A stretch of DNA of 64,000 nucleotides from Maribellus sp. YY47 (GCF_023111095.1 NZ_JALGYW010000003.1:131446-195445); one strand, 5' to 3'. Shown: positions 43,904-52,427, numbered from the stretch's first letter. Program-made: numbers and translations. The notes: a model not told the origin generated them from the sequence alone.

Positions 43904-44722
43904 TTATTCCTCCAGCATCAGCAATTCCACTGTTCTGAAATCAGTGGGTCCACTTTCAGCCTGAAGTGAAATTGTTCCCTTGGTGATGATAAGATCGCCA
44001 CTATCCGGAATCAGTTTTTGCGCGTATTGATCTTTGGGATCGTATTGTGGTTTTTCGTATGAAAGCACTTCCTGTCCGTCAATTAAATGCCGTATTACAT
44101 CGCCTCCGTGCACTTCCACTTCAACCGTAACCCACTGGTCGCCATGAAAAGTTTTGGAGTCCGAACTCATGCAATGTTGCTCGGTAAGAATTCCATCCAT
44201 TACAATATTGGTTCCCGGTGTACAAACATTCAGTGTGGGGCGATCATCCGTTCCGTTTCCCCCCAGCAATTGCACTTCAATAGAAGTTGGAAAATCCTGA
44301 TCCAGCTCCATCGATTCGGCGCTTTGTCCGTGAAGCATCAAACCATTATTGCGATAAGCCCAACCGGGGCCTCCTTTTACCTGATCGCCAACAAAACGAT
44401 ATTCAACCCTGAGCTTATAGTGCGAAAACTCGCCTTTGTAAAAAATATGACCAAACTTGCCATTCCACTCGTCCCAGTTATCATACGAAACGCGAAGTAA
44501 TCCGTCTTCAACCCGGAAAGTATTGTTGTAATTTACACCCAGTTCTTCACCTTTAAACTTGATATCCCAGTCGTTCAGATCTTTCCCGTTAAACAACTGT
44601 ATCCATTTTTCAGCCGATTTTGTCTCTTCAACCTTCTGCACTTTCGGCTTCGAGGTGCAAGCAGCAAGCACAACTGCCAATGCCACCACTGATAAAACTC
44701 CCAATTTTTTTATTGAATTCAT
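43904..44722 (-). CDS. DUF1080 (3-keto-disaccharide hydrolase domain) lipoprotein
   Basis: A 272-residue exported lipoprotein; the signal peptide ends in AVVLAAC with a lipobox Cys at residue 22. The remainder is one DUF1080 domain, a concanavalin-like jelly roll (WIQLFNGKDLNDWDIKFKG, FRVEDGLLRVSYD, NNGLMLHGQ). Relatives bind or cleave 3-keto-glycosides produced by periplasmic oxidoreductases. No such oxidoreductase gene is adjacent. It is divergent from the tetR gene across the operator region. Confidence 0.92.
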   Translation of the reverse strand: MNSIKKLGVLSVVALAVVLAACTSKPKVQKVEETKSAEKWIQLFNGKDLNDWDIKFKGEELGVNYNNTFRVEDGLLRVSYDNWDEWNGKFGHIFYKGEFSHYKLRVEYRFVGDQVKGGPGWAYRNNGLMLHGQSAESMELDQDFPTSIEVQLLGGNGTDDRPTLNVCTPGTNIVMDGILTEQHCMSSDSKTFHGDQWVTVEVEVHGGDVIRHLIDGQEVLSYEKPQYDPKDQYAQKLIPDSGDLIITKGTISLQAESGPTDFRTVELLMLEE

Positions 44723-44791
44723 TTTCGCTTGATTTTGTTAGATTACTTATTGAGTAAAGGTATAAGATTTTTAAAAATACCGAAATTAACT

Positions 44792-44850
44792 ATTTGGTTA
44801 AATTATTTGGTCAATATAAATATTTAATCTAATTTTGACCAATTGGTTAA
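44792..44850. promoter_or_regulatory. Probable TetR operators upstream of the efflux operon
   Basis: Two related sites: ATTTGGTTAAATTATTTGGTCAAT at 44792-44815 (quoted as two runs, ATTTGGTTAAAT and ATTTGGTCAAT) and TTGACCAATTGGTTAA at 44835-44850, the latter centred on the perfect palindrome ACCAATTGGT (44838-44847). TTGGTCAA and TTGACCAA also face each other across an 18-21 bp AT-rich core. The second site ends 26 bp before the tetR ATG. Confidence 0.65.
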
Positions 44851-44875
44851 ATTAAACAGTTAAACAAATTTCGCA

Positions 44876-45490
44876 ATGAACGACCTTAAAAAAGACAATA
44901 CCGAAGAAAAAATTCTGATTGCCGCTCAAAATGTATTCATCGAAAAAGGAATGGATGGAGCCCGAATGCAGGCCATTGCCGACGAAGCCGGAATCAACAA
45001 GGCCTTACTTCACTACTATTTCAGGACAAAAGAAAAACTATTTAATGCGATTTTCATAAAAGTATTCTCGCAAATTTTCCCGAACCTGATGACAATGGTT
45101 CTTTCTGACTTACCGCTGGAAGAAAAACTTGGCGCTTTTGTTGAAACCTACATCGATATGCTGCAAAAAAATCCGTTTCTACCCACTTTTATTTTAAAGG
45201 AAATGAACCGGAATCCCGATTTCCTGGCAAGTGTAATCAAAGGTAGCGGAGTAAATCCGCAGGAAATATCCAATATGTTCAAAAAGGAAATGGAGGCCGG
45301 AAAAATCAAGCGGATGGATCCAAGGGAAGTTCTTATAAACATTATCGCGCTGAGCATTTTCCCGATTGCTGCAGGGCCACTCATCTCCGTTATGTTTTTT
45401 GAAAATGATAAAACCGCTTACAACGAATTCATTGAAAAGCGGAAAAAAACAATCACCGAGTTTGTATTAGATTCAATTTTATTAAAATGA
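44876..45490 (+). CDS. TetR/AcrR-family repressor
   Basis: A 204-residue regulator. The N-terminal helix-turn-helix is classical: EEKILIAAQNVFIEKGMDGA, MQAIADEAGINKALLHYYFRTKEKLF (quoted in shorter runs, AIADEAGINKALLHYYF). The C-terminal domain is of the type found with Bacteroidota efflux pumps. The last four bases (ATGA) overlap the start of the TolC gene, so it is the first gene of the efflux operon and very likely represses it together with itself through the sites at 44792-44850. The inducer is unknown. Confidence 0.93.
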   Translation: MNDLKKDNTEEKILIAAQNVFIEKGMDGARMQAIADEAGINKALLHYYFRTKEKLFNAIFIKVFSQIFPNLMTMVLSDLPLEEKLGAFVETYIDMLQKNPFLPTFILKEMNRNPDFLASVIKGSGVNPQEISNMFKKEMEAGKIKRMDPREVLINIIALSIFPIAAGPLISVMFFENDKTAYNEFIEKRKKTITEFVLDSILLK

Positions 45491-46749
45491 AGAAGCTGAT
45501 CATCTTATTATTCTTACCCGTACAATTTGCTTTTGCACAGAATGAGGTTTCGCTGAACGATTGCTACGGCTGGGCCCGCGAGAATTACCCGAATCTGAAG
45601 CAGGCAGAAATATGGACGGAAATTACTTCGCTTAAGAAGGAGAATAACAAAACCAACTACCTGCCAACCGTAACGCTGAACGGTCAGGCCACTTATCAAT
45701 CGGATGTGCCCCACATTGGCATTTCGCTGCCCAATGTATCAATACCAACAGTAGCGAAAGACCAGTACAAAGCCTATGCTGAAGTAAAGCAAAGTATCTG
45801 GGATGGTGGAATTACACAAGCAAACGCTGAGTTGGTAGATGCAATTCTGCAAAGTAATCTTAGCCAGGTGGAAGTGGAGGTGTACCAACTAAATGAGCAG
45901 GTTTCGCAAGCATTTTTTACTGCGCTTGCGGTTGAAAAGCAAAAAGAAGTGCTGGCCCAACAAAAGAAAGTGTTGCAGGAAAAACTAAAAAAGGTTGAAT
46001 CGGGTGTCAGAAACCAGGTGATTGAAAAATCGGCTGCTCTGCAACTGGAAGCAGAAATCCTGAACCTTGATCAAAATGATTTACAGTTGGATGCAGCAAA
46101 AAAAACGGCTATCCGAATGTTATCCGTTTTAACCGGAAAAACCATCCCCGATGACTCAAAACTTTTGCACAACTCTGCCCCGGTTGAATTTAACGGAGAA
46201 CTAACGCGGCCCGAACTGGCGCTTTTTATGGCTCAAAAAAACCAATTGGATAAACAGTCGGATTTTCTTTCCAAAACCCGGAATCCAAAACTTTTCGGAT
46301 TTGGACAGGCAGGTTACGGACGCCCCGGATTAAATATGCTGAACGATAAATTTGACTCCTACTACATGGTCGGTGTTGGTATGTCGTGGAACGTCTTCGA
46401 CTGGAAGAAAACCAATCGCGAAAAACAGATGCTCGTGTTGCAATCCGACAGGATCGCTCTCCAGGAAGAAACATTTAATCAAAATATTCAGTTGCTGATT
46501 GTTCTGCAGAATGAACAGATTAACAAGCTGGAAAAATTGATGGAGACCGATTCAAAAATTGTAGCACTACGTACTGAAATTGCACAAACATCCGCCTCAA
46601 AGCTGGAAAACGAAACAATTACAATATCAGATTATATCCAGGATGTGCAGGCCGAAACCATTGCCAAACTGAATCGGGAACTTCATCAAATTCAGCTGAA
46701 CGAAGCCAAAGAGAAGTATCAACTTATTCTGGGAAAAAACCTTTGGTAA
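45487..46749 (+). CDS. TolC-family outer-membrane efflux protein
   Basis: A 420-residue exported protein with signal peptide MKKLIILLFLPVQFAFAQ. It has the two-fold repeated helical hairpins of TolC (SLNDCYGWARENYPNLKQAE at the start, YSGF-less outer strands such as VGVGMSWNVFDWKKTN near residue 305) and long coiled coils at about residues 150-215 and 325-400. It would form the trimeric outer-membrane channel for the pump encoded downstream. Confidence 0.9.
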   Translation: MKKLIILLFLPVQFAFAQNEVSLNDCYGWARENYPNLKQAEIWTEITSLKKENNKTNYLPTVTLNGQATYQSDVPHIGISLPNVSIPTVAKDQYKAYAEVKQSIWDGGITQANAELVDAILQSNLSQVEVEVYQLNEQVSQAFFTALAVEKQKEVLAQQKKVLQEKLKKVESGVRNQVIEKSAALQLEAEILNLDQNDLQLDAAKKTAIRMLSVLTGKTIPDDSKLLHNSAPVEFNGELTRPELALFMAQKNQLDKQSDFLSKTRNPKLFGFGQAGYGRPGLNMLNDKFDSYYMVGVGMSWNVFDWKKTNREKQMLVLQSDRIALQEETFNQNIQLLIVLQNEQINKLEKLMETDSKIVALRTEIAQTSASKLENETITISDYIQDVQAETIAKLNRELHQIQLNEAKEKYQLILGKNLW

Positions 46750-46792
46750 GCAGTCGCAGTTTTCAGTCACAGTTCTCTATTGCAGTTTTCAG
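46749..46792. repeat. CAGT-word intergenic repeat
   Basis: GCAGTCGCAGTTTTCAGTC followed by ACAGTTCTCTATTGCAGTTT and TCAGG, between the TolC stop and the HlyD start. The same words occur at 27478, 27688, 40770 and 41680. Confidence 0.5.
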
Positions 46793-46824
46793 GAATAATA
46801 AAAAACAAAATAAATCAGGATAAT

Positions 46825-47736
46825 ATGAAACGAAATTTATTAATGATATTGATTTCAGTCGTGCTCTTCGGTTGCAGCAGCAACGACGAGAAATCGGACG
46901 CTTTCGGCAATTTTGAAGCCGATCCGGTAATTGTTTCTTCCGAATCATCAGGTAAAATTCTACAGTTAAATATTGAAAAAGGTCAGAAGATCGACAAGGA
47001 TTTTATTTCGGCTGTGATCGATACTGTTCAGGTTCATTTAAAGCTCCAGCAGCTGGAGGCACAGAAAGCAGCTGTGGTCGCCAAACGTCAAACGATTCAG
47101 TCGCAGATCGGTGTTTATGAAGAACAGATTAAAACCCTGAAATTAAATGAGGAGCGCGTGGCAAAAATGGTAAAAGACCAGGCAGCCACACAAAAACAAC
47201 TGGATGATATTAGCGGCCAGATCAGTGTTATTCAGAAGCAGATTGAAAGTACCAAAACGCAGTTTGTTTCGGTGAACAAAGAACTGGAAGTATTGGAAAC
47301 CCAAAAGGTAACTACTGAAGATTTGCGGGACAGGTGTACTGTTAAATCGCCTGTGAGCGGAACAATCCTGGAAACATATGTGGAGCAGGGAGAACTGGCT
47401 ACCCCCGGGAAACCCCTGTTCAAAATTGCTGACCTGGATGTTTTGACACTAAAAGTTTATGTAAGCGGGGCACAACTCCCAAATGTCAAAATCGGCCAGA
47501 AAGTAAATGTTCTGATTGACAAATTGGCAACTGAAAATCAAACACTTTCAGGACAAATTACCTGGATTTCTTCGGAAGCAGAATTCACGCCCAAAATCAT
47601 TCAAACAAAAGAAGAACGGGTAAAACTGGTTTACGCGGTAAAAGTGGAAGTGAAAAACGACGGAACATTAAAAATTGGAATGCCGGGAGAAGTGAGTTGG
47701 CAAGCCCCTCCCAACCTCCCCAAAAGGGAGGAGTAA
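46825..47736 (+). CDS. HlyD-family periplasmic adaptor (lipoprotein)
   Basis: A 303-residue membrane-fusion protein. Signal peptide with a lipobox (ISVVLFGC), biotinyl-lipoyl halves (SGKILQLNIEKGQKI and VKSPVSGTILETYVEQGE), a coiled coil at about residues 65-155 between them, then beta-barrel and membrane-proximal parts. It links the ABC pump to TolC. The ATG at 46825 is used; an upstream ATG at 46780 lies in the repeat region. The last residues, QAPPNLPKREE after GMPGEVSW, are encoded by a GC-rich palindromic repeat and are probably an addition to the ancestral C-terminus. Confidence 0.9.
   Translation: MKRNLLMILISVVLFGCSSNDEKSDAFGNFEADPVIVSSESSGKILQLNIEKGQKIDKDFISAVIDTVQVHLKLQQLEAQKAAVVAKRQTIQSQIGVYEEQIKTLKLNEERVAKMVKDQAATQKQLDDISGQISVIQKQIESTKTQFVSVNKELEVLETQKVTTEDLRDRCTVKSPVSGTILETYVEQGELATPGKPLFKIADLDVLTLKVYVSGAQLPNVKIGQKVNVLIDKLATENQTLSGQITWISSEAEFTPKIIQTKEERVKLVYAVKVEVKNDGTLKIGMPGEVSWQAPPNLPKREE
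47702..47733. repeat. GC-rich palindromic repeat, copy 1 (HlyD gene end)
   Basis: AGCCCCTCCCAACCTCCCC, AAAAGGGAGGAG: the arms CCTCCC and GGGAGG can form a hairpin. It codes for the last 11 residues of the HlyD protein. Confidence 0.7.
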
Positions 47737-47791
47737 TTCTAGAAAGCGCAGATAATTATTCAATGAAAAATGAACAGATAAAAGTTTCAAA

Positions 47792-47822
47792 TTCCCCTCC
47801 TTTGGAGGGGTTAGGGGAGGCT
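47792..47822. repeat. GC-rich palindromic repeat, copy 2 (before first ATPase)
   Basis: TCCCCTCCTTTGGAGGGG then TTAGGGGAGGCT, the reverse orientation of copy 3. It ends one base before the ATG at 47823, or codes for NSPPLEGLGEA if the ATG at 47763 is used. Confidence 0.75.
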
Positions 47823-48803
47823 ATGATAGAAATAAAAAACATATCAAAATCCTACAACGACATCCAGGCACTGAAGGAGATTTCACTTACCGTTGAAAAA
47901 GGCGAACTGTTTGGGTTAATTGGTCCTGACGGCGCCGGAAAAACAACCCTCATGCGCATTTTGATGACGCTGCTTCTGCCCGATTCTGGAGAAGCAAAAA
48001 TGGACAATCTGGATGTAGTGAAAAACTTCAAAAAGATAAGACATATTGTAGGTTATATGCCGGGACGTTTTTCTCTGTACCAGGACCTGAGTGTTGAAGA
48101 AAACCTCAACTTTTTTGCAACCGTATTTGGGACGACAATTGAAGAAAACTACGACCTCATCCGCGATATTTATTATCAGATTGAGCCTTTTAAAACCAGA
48201 CGGGCCGGTAAACTTTCGGGCGGAATGAAACAAAAACTAGCCTTATCCTGCGCACTCATTCACAAACCCAAAATTCTGATACTGGACGAACCAACAACGG
48301 GGGTGGATGCGGTTTCGAGAAAGGAATTCTGGGAAATGCTGAAATCGTTGCAGCAAAAGGGAATTACCATTTTGGTTTCAACACCGTACATGGACGAAGC
48401 TTCGCTTTGCGATCGCGTTGCACTGATTCAAAAAGGAGTTATGCTAGATGTGGATTCACCCTCCCGCATTACCGAAAAATTCCCGCGAAAAATCATCCAG
48501 GTACATTCCGAAGAAATGTTCCGGCTGATTCAGGATTTAAGGTCATTTCCCAAAGCGGAATCAGTATTTGCATTCGGGCAGTTTGTGCATTTTACAGGCA
48601 TCGATGACGAGGTGGAAATAACGGAACTGGATAAATTCCTGACCAACCGGAAACACACCAATATTATTGTGGAAGAGATACATCCCGGAATTGAAGATGT
48701 GTTTATGAGTATGAGCCTCCCCTGCCCCCTCCCAAAGAGGGGAACTGAAAAACGACTCTTAAGAAAAGAAGTAAAATACAATGCACGACAAACAACAAAA
48801 TAA
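47823..48803 (+). CDS. ABC transporter ATPase (drug exporter type), first
   Basis: A 326-residue cytoplasmic ATPase from the ATG at 47823, where the ABC fold naturally begins (MIEIKNISKSYND). Walker A GPDGAGKTT, signature LSGGMKQK, Walker B LILDEPTTGVD and a switch region STPYMDEA are intact. An in-frame ATG at 47763 would add 20 residues encoded partly by a palindromic repeat. The C-terminal tail (LPCPLPKRGTEKR) is also encoded by a repeat copy. The gene overlaps the next ATPase gene by 23 bp. With it and the two permeases it forms an ABC-2 export pump. Confidence 0.9.
   Translation: MIEIKNISKSYNDIQALKEISLTVEKGELFGLIGPDGAGKTTLMRILMTLLLPDSGEAKMDNLDVVKNFKKIRHIVGYMPGRFSLYQDLSVEENLNFFATVFGTTIEENYDLIRDIYYQIEPFKTRRAGKLSGGMKQKLALSCALIHKPKILILDEPTTGVDAVSRKEFWEMLKSLQQKGITILVSTPYMDEASLCDRVALIQKGVMLDVDSPSRITEKFPRKIIQVHSEEMFRLIQDLRSFPKAESVFAFGQFVHFTGIDDEVEITELDKFLTNRKHTNIIVEEIHPGIEDVFMSMSLPCPLPKRGTEKRLLRKEVKYNARQTTK
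48715..48744. repeat. GC-rich palindromic repeat, copy 3 (first ATPase end)
   Basis: GCCTCCCCTGCCCCCTCCC then AAAGAGGGGAAC. It is read as SLPCPLPKRGT near the C-terminus of the first ATPase. Confidence 0.72.
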
Positions 48804-49560
48804 CGATCTTGCCCCCTTTGGGGGAAATCCCGGAAGGGAAAGGGGGCCAATAATAACAGTCAGGAATCTGGTGAAGAAATTCGGATCGTTTATAGCAAAC
48901 GACAACCTCACTTTTGATGTGTACAAAGGGGAGATTTTCGGATTCCTGGGAGCAAACGGCGCCGGAAAGACAACAGCCATTAGGATTTTGTGCGGCCTTT
49001 CAGCACCTACTTCAGGCGAAGTAAAAATTGCAGGTTACGACATTTATAACGAGACAGAAAAAATCAAAAAGAATATCGGCTACATGAGCCAGAAATTCTC
49101 GTTATACGAGGACCTGACCGTTTCTGAAAACATACGATTGTATGCCGGCATTTATGGAATTCCGCTAAAAAAGGCAAAAGAAAAAGAAGCAGAACTTCTT
49201 GAAAAACTGGAAATGAGTGACGCCCGAAAAAAACTAATTGCCGGACTACCACTCGGCTGGAAACAAAAGCTCGCATTTTCGGTAGCCATTTTCCATGAAC
49301 CGAAAATCGTATTTCTCGACGAGCCCACCGGTGGAGTGGATCCGGTTACGCGAAGAAAATTCTGGGATCTGATTTACGAGGCTTCAAATAACGGAATTAC
49401 AGTGTTTGTAACCACTCATTACATGGACGAAGCAGAATATTGCAACCGGGTTTCCATTATGGATGCCGGAAAAATTGAAGCGCTTGATACCCCCAAAATG
49501 CTAAAGGAAAGGTACAGTGCAAAGAATATGGATGAGGTGTTTTTAAAAATAGCAAGATAG
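48781..49560 (+). CDS. ABC transporter ATPase (drug exporter type), second
   Basis: A 259-residue ATPase. Walker A GANGAGKTT and Walker B IVFLDEPTGGVDP are intact, and the signature is the variant LPLGWKQK known from YhiH/RbbA-type exporters. The first 20 residues (MHDKQQNND then APFGGNPGRERGP) precede the fold proper (IITVRNLVKKF) and are largely encoded by the fourth palindromic repeat. It starts inside the end of the previous gene. Two different ATPases with two different permeases suggest a heteromeric pump. Confidence 0.9.
   Translation: MHDKQQNNDLAPFGGNPGRERGPIITVRNLVKKFGSFIANDNLTFDVYKGEIFGFLGANGAGKTTAIRILCGLSAPTSGEVKIAGYDIYNETEKIKKNIGYMSQKFSLYEDLTVSENIRLYAGIYGIPLKKAKEKEAELLEKLEMSDARKKLIAGLPLGWKQKLAFSVAIFHEPKIVFLDEPTGGVDPVTRRKFWDLIYEASNNGITVFVTTHYMDEAEYCNRVSIMDAGKIEALDTPKMLKERYSAKNMDEVFLKIAR
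48810..48849. repeat. GC-rich palindromic repeat, copy 4 (second ATPase start)
   Basis: TGCCCCCTTTGGGGGAAATC then CCGGAAGGGAAAGGGGGCC, an in-frame insertion coding for LAPFGGNPGRERGP. It is a variant of the other three copies. Confidence 0.7.
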
Positions 49561-49630
49561 CTGTGAGCTGCAAGCCTCTAGCTGCGAGCCTCAAGAAAAA
49601 AAGCTTGAAGCCAGAAGCTAAAAACTAAAA
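49558..49630. repeat. AGCT-word intergenic repeat
   Basis: CTGTGAGCTGCAAGCC, TCTAGCTGCGAGCCTCAAG, AAGCTTGAAGCCAGAAGCTA: many near-copies of (A/G)AGCTxxAAGC between the second ATPase and first permease genes. It fills the gap and leaves no room for a gene. Confidence 0.6.
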
Positions 49631-49632
49631 AT

Positions 49633-50739
49633 ATGAAACAACTAAAGTCATTTATACAAAAGGAATTTTACCACATTTTTCGTGATCCGCGAACGATCAT
49701 GGTACTTTTCTTTATTCCCATTGCACAGCTTTTGATTTTTGGTACCGTTATCAAAAACGAAATACAGGATGTGCACATCGCCATTTACGATCAGGCGAAA
49801 GATGAAACCACCCTGAAAATTACCAACAAGATTCTCTCTTCGGGCTATTTTATTCTCGACAAGAACCTTGAAAACATCAACGATATAGAGTCGATATTCA
49901 GAAAAGGGAAAGTAAAAGAGGTAATTGTTTTCGAAAGCAATTTTGGTGATAAACTCATAAAAGAAGGCAAAGCGAACTTGCAACTGATTGCCGACGCATC
50001 GGATCCGAACATGGCCCGACTGGCCATTTCCTACACTTCCGGAATTATAAATGACTATGTAAAAAAAATGCACCCAAATCTTCAGATGCCCCTGCAAATC
50101 GAGCCGGAAATTCGCATGTATTTCAACGAAGAAATGAAAAGCGCTTATATGTTTGTTCCGGGAGTAATGGCACTGATCCTGATGCTGATTTCTGCCATGA
50201 TGACCTCTATTTCCATTACCCGTGAAAAAGAACTGGGCACCATGGAAATTTTACTTATATCTCCCTTGCGCCCAAGTCAGATCATCGTCGGGAAAGTACT
50301 TCCCTATTTATTGTTGTCGGTTGCCAATGCTTTTGTAATTGTGCTGATCGGACATTTTGTATTTGGAGTTCCGGTACTTGGAAGCTTTGTTCTTTTGATG
50401 CTCGAAACCATTCTCTTTATAACAATGGCGCTTTGTCTGGGCATCTTTATCTCGACAGTTGCCAAAAGCCAGATGGCAGCCATGTTTATCTCAATGATTG
50501 TACTGATGCTACCCACCATTCTTCTTTCCGGTTTTATTTACCCGATTGAGAATATGCCAAAAGTACTGCAGGTTGTCAGCCATATTATGCCGGCAAGGTA
50601 TTTCATTTCAATTGTTCGTGCCATCATGTTAAAAGGTACGGGACTTCTGTTTGTATGGAAAGAAACAGCGGTTCTAATCGGAATGACCTTATTTTTTATT
50701 GCACTAAGTGTGAATAAGTTTAAGATTAGACTAGAGTAG
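49633..50739 (+). CDS. ABC-2 type permease, first
   Basis: A 368-residue inner-membrane protein. One N-terminal helix (residues about 22-42) precedes a periplasmic domain of roughly 130 residues, and five more helices fill the C-terminal half (from YMFVPGVMALILMLI), the layout of YhhJ/YbhS exporters. The coupling-helix region ITREKELGTMEILLISPL and the motif PTILLSGFIYPIENMP are typical. It partners the second permease and the two ATPases. Confidence 0.93.
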   Translation: MKQLKSFIQKEFYHIFRDPRTIMVLFFIPIAQLLIFGTVIKNEIQDVHIAIYDQAKDETTLKITNKILSSGYFILDKNLENINDIESIFRKGKVKEVIVFESNFGDKLIKEGKANLQLIADASDPNMARLAISYTSGIINDYVKKMHPNLQMPLQIEPEIRMYFNEEMKSAYMFVPGVMALILMLISAMMTSISITREKELGTMEILLISPLRPSQIIVGKVLPYLLLSVANAFVIVLIGHFVFGVPVLGSFVLLMLETILFITMALCLGIFISTVAKSQMAAMFISMIVLMLPTILLSGFIYPIENMPKVLQVVSHIMPARYFISIVRAIMLKGTGLLFVWKETAVLIGMTLFFIALSVNKFKIRLE

Positions 50740-50755
50740 AATAGCTAAAAGAATT

Positions 50756-51168
50756 AAGCTACAAGCTGCAAGTAAACATGAATAATGAACCTTAAAACAA
50801 AATAGGATGAAAGACTTTAAAAATCTCAAAATTTGGCAAAAAGGAATCAATCTCGTAGTTGATATTTACCAGACATCTCAAAATTTCCCAACAGAAGAAT
50901 TATACGGTCTGACATCTCAGATGAAACGTTCAGCTGTATCAATACCATCAAATATTGCAGAAGGTTCCGGAAGAAATTCAGACAAAGATTTTAGCAGATT
51001 TCTTGATATTTCCTTGGGATCATCATTTGAGCTTGAAACACAAATCATCATTGCGCACAAGCTATCATTCATTAACGACGAGAAATTTAAAGAACTGACT
51101 GATGATATTCAGGAAGAACAAAAAATGATTACAGGTTTACAAAAAAGTATAAAATAGGCTTGTAGCTT
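50756..51168. mobile_element. Candidate mini-element: four-helix-bundle gene between 11-bp inverted repeats
   Basis: AAGCTACAAGC (50756-50766) faces its exact complement GCTTGTAGCTT (51158-51168). Between them lies only the four-helix-bundle gene. Both ends are part of AGCT-word clusters. The block separates two permease genes that would otherwise be adjacent. Mobility is an inference; no transposase is encoded. Confidence 0.4.
50807..51157 (+). CDS. Four-helix-bundle protein (23S rRNA intervening-sequence family)
   Basis: A 116-residue protein of TIGR02436, recognised by FKNLKIWQKGINLVVDIY, FPTEELYGLTSQMKRSAVSIPSNIAEGSGR (in parts: ELYGLTSQMKR, IPSNIAEGSGR) and SRFLDISLGSSFELETQI. The family was found first in intervening sequences of 23S rRNA genes and shares its pentameric fold with Avd of diversity-generating retroelements. 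The molecular role is unknown. No reverse transcriptase or rRNA is near. It interrupts the efflux operon and is framed by inverted AGCT-word repeats. Confidence 0.93.
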   Translation: MKDFKNLKIWQKGINLVVDIYQTSQNFPTEELYGLTSQMKRSAVSIPSNIAEGSGRNSDKDFSRFLDISLGSSFELETQIIIAHKLSFINDEKFKELTDDIQEEQKMITGLQKSIK

Positions 51169-51194
51169 GAAGCTAATAACTTGAAGCTTTAATT

Positions 51195-52313
51195 ATGAAA
51201 ACAATTAAATACATATTACAAAAAGAATTCAGGCAGATTTTCCGTAACCGCACCATGCTGCCGATGATTTTTGGAGTGCCTTTGTTACAAATGCTGGTGC
51301 TGGTTTTTGCAGCCACCTTCGACATGAAAAAAATCGACATGGTCGTGGTTGACAAAGATCTCTCGGAAACCTCACGCGAACTAATTGCCAAATTCGATGG
51401 CATTCCCTTTTATCATCTTGAAACAGCTGTTCCGGATGCGACGTTTGGAGAAGAAATGCTGCTCACTGACGATGCTGATGTAGTATTGGTCATCCCTCCC
51501 AACATGGAGAAAGACCTGGTACGTGACGATAAAGCGCAAATTCAGCTGCTGGTAAATGCCATCGATGGAAATACCGCGCAACTCATATTTTCATATTCAT
51601 CCCAAATTATCGGAAACTTCAATAAAAATCTGATTGCGGAATGGAAAGGATTGCCAAAATTCACTCCACCAACTGAAGTCACTATAACAGAAAACTACTG
51701 GTACAACTCCGAGCTTGATTACAAATGGTACATGGCGCCGGGGATTCTAGCCATTCTGGTTACCATTATCGGAATGTTTATGTCGGGCATGAACCTGGTG
51801 CGCGAAAAAGAAATTGGCACTATCGAACAACTTAATGTAACACCAGTAAAGAAATACCAGTTTATCATCGGAAAGTTGGTGCCATTTTGGGTAATCGCCC
51901 TTTTCGATCTTGCCTTCGGATTATTCATTGCCTGGCTGGTTTTTGATCTGCCGATTGTCGGAAGTCTATGGCTTTTGTTTGGGCTGGCCAGCGTATACCT
52001 CATCAGTGTACTCGGACTTGGTTTATTTATCTCCACTGTTACCGACACTCAGCAACAGGTCATGTTTATCAGCTTTTTCTTTATGATGATATTTATTTTG
52101 ATGGGTGGAATTTTCACACCGGTAGAAAGCATGCCACATTGGGCTCAAATGCTCGACCGGGCAAACCCCATTTACTACTTCATGCGGATTATGCGGCATG
52201 TGGTGTTGAAAGGCTCCGGATTTTTCGATTTGCTCCAGGAATTTGTTTCATTACTCATTTTGGGAACTACTTTCCTAAGCCTGGCTATCTGGAGATACCG
52301 GAAGACTTCCTGA
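51195..52313 (+). CDS. ABC-2 type permease, second
   Basis: A 372-residue permease with the same plan as the first: an N-terminal helix (PMIFGVPLLQMLVLVFAATF), a periplasmic domain at about residues 45-175, then five helices starting at YMAPGILAILVTIIGM. The segment LVREKEIGTIEQLNVTPVKK is the coupling region, and GGIFTPVESMPHWAQ the conserved loop. It is the last gene of the efflux operon. Confidence 0.93.
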   Translation: MKTIKYILQKEFRQIFRNRTMLPMIFGVPLLQMLVLVFAATFDMKKIDMVVVDKDLSETSRELIAKFDGIPFYHLETAVPDATFGEEMLLTDDADVVLVIPPNMEKDLVRDDKAQIQLLVNAIDGNTAQLIFSYSSQIIGNFNKNLIAEWKGLPKFTPPTEVTITENYWYNSELDYKWYMAPGILAILVTIIGMFMSGMNLVREKEIGTIEQLNVTPVKKYQFIIGKLVPFWVIALFDLAFGLFIAWLVFDLPIVGSLWLLFGLASVYLISVLGLGLFISTVTDTQQQVMFISFFFMMIFILMGGIFTPVESMPHWAQMLDRANPIYYFMRIMRHVVLKGSGFFDLLQEFVSLLILGTTFLSLAIWRYRKTS

Positions 52314-52427
52314 CAAAGTAGATATTTAGGATATAAATCAAAAGTTAAAAGATCACTTCTTCTAAATCGACTTAACAAAACGAACATATAATCAAAATAC
52401 GGATCTTATTCCTAAGGATATTATTTC

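Noticed and set aside
50807-51157. A diversity-generating retroelement around the Avd-like protein
   Set aside because: No reverse transcriptase, template repeat or variable repeat is found in the surrounding 10 kb.
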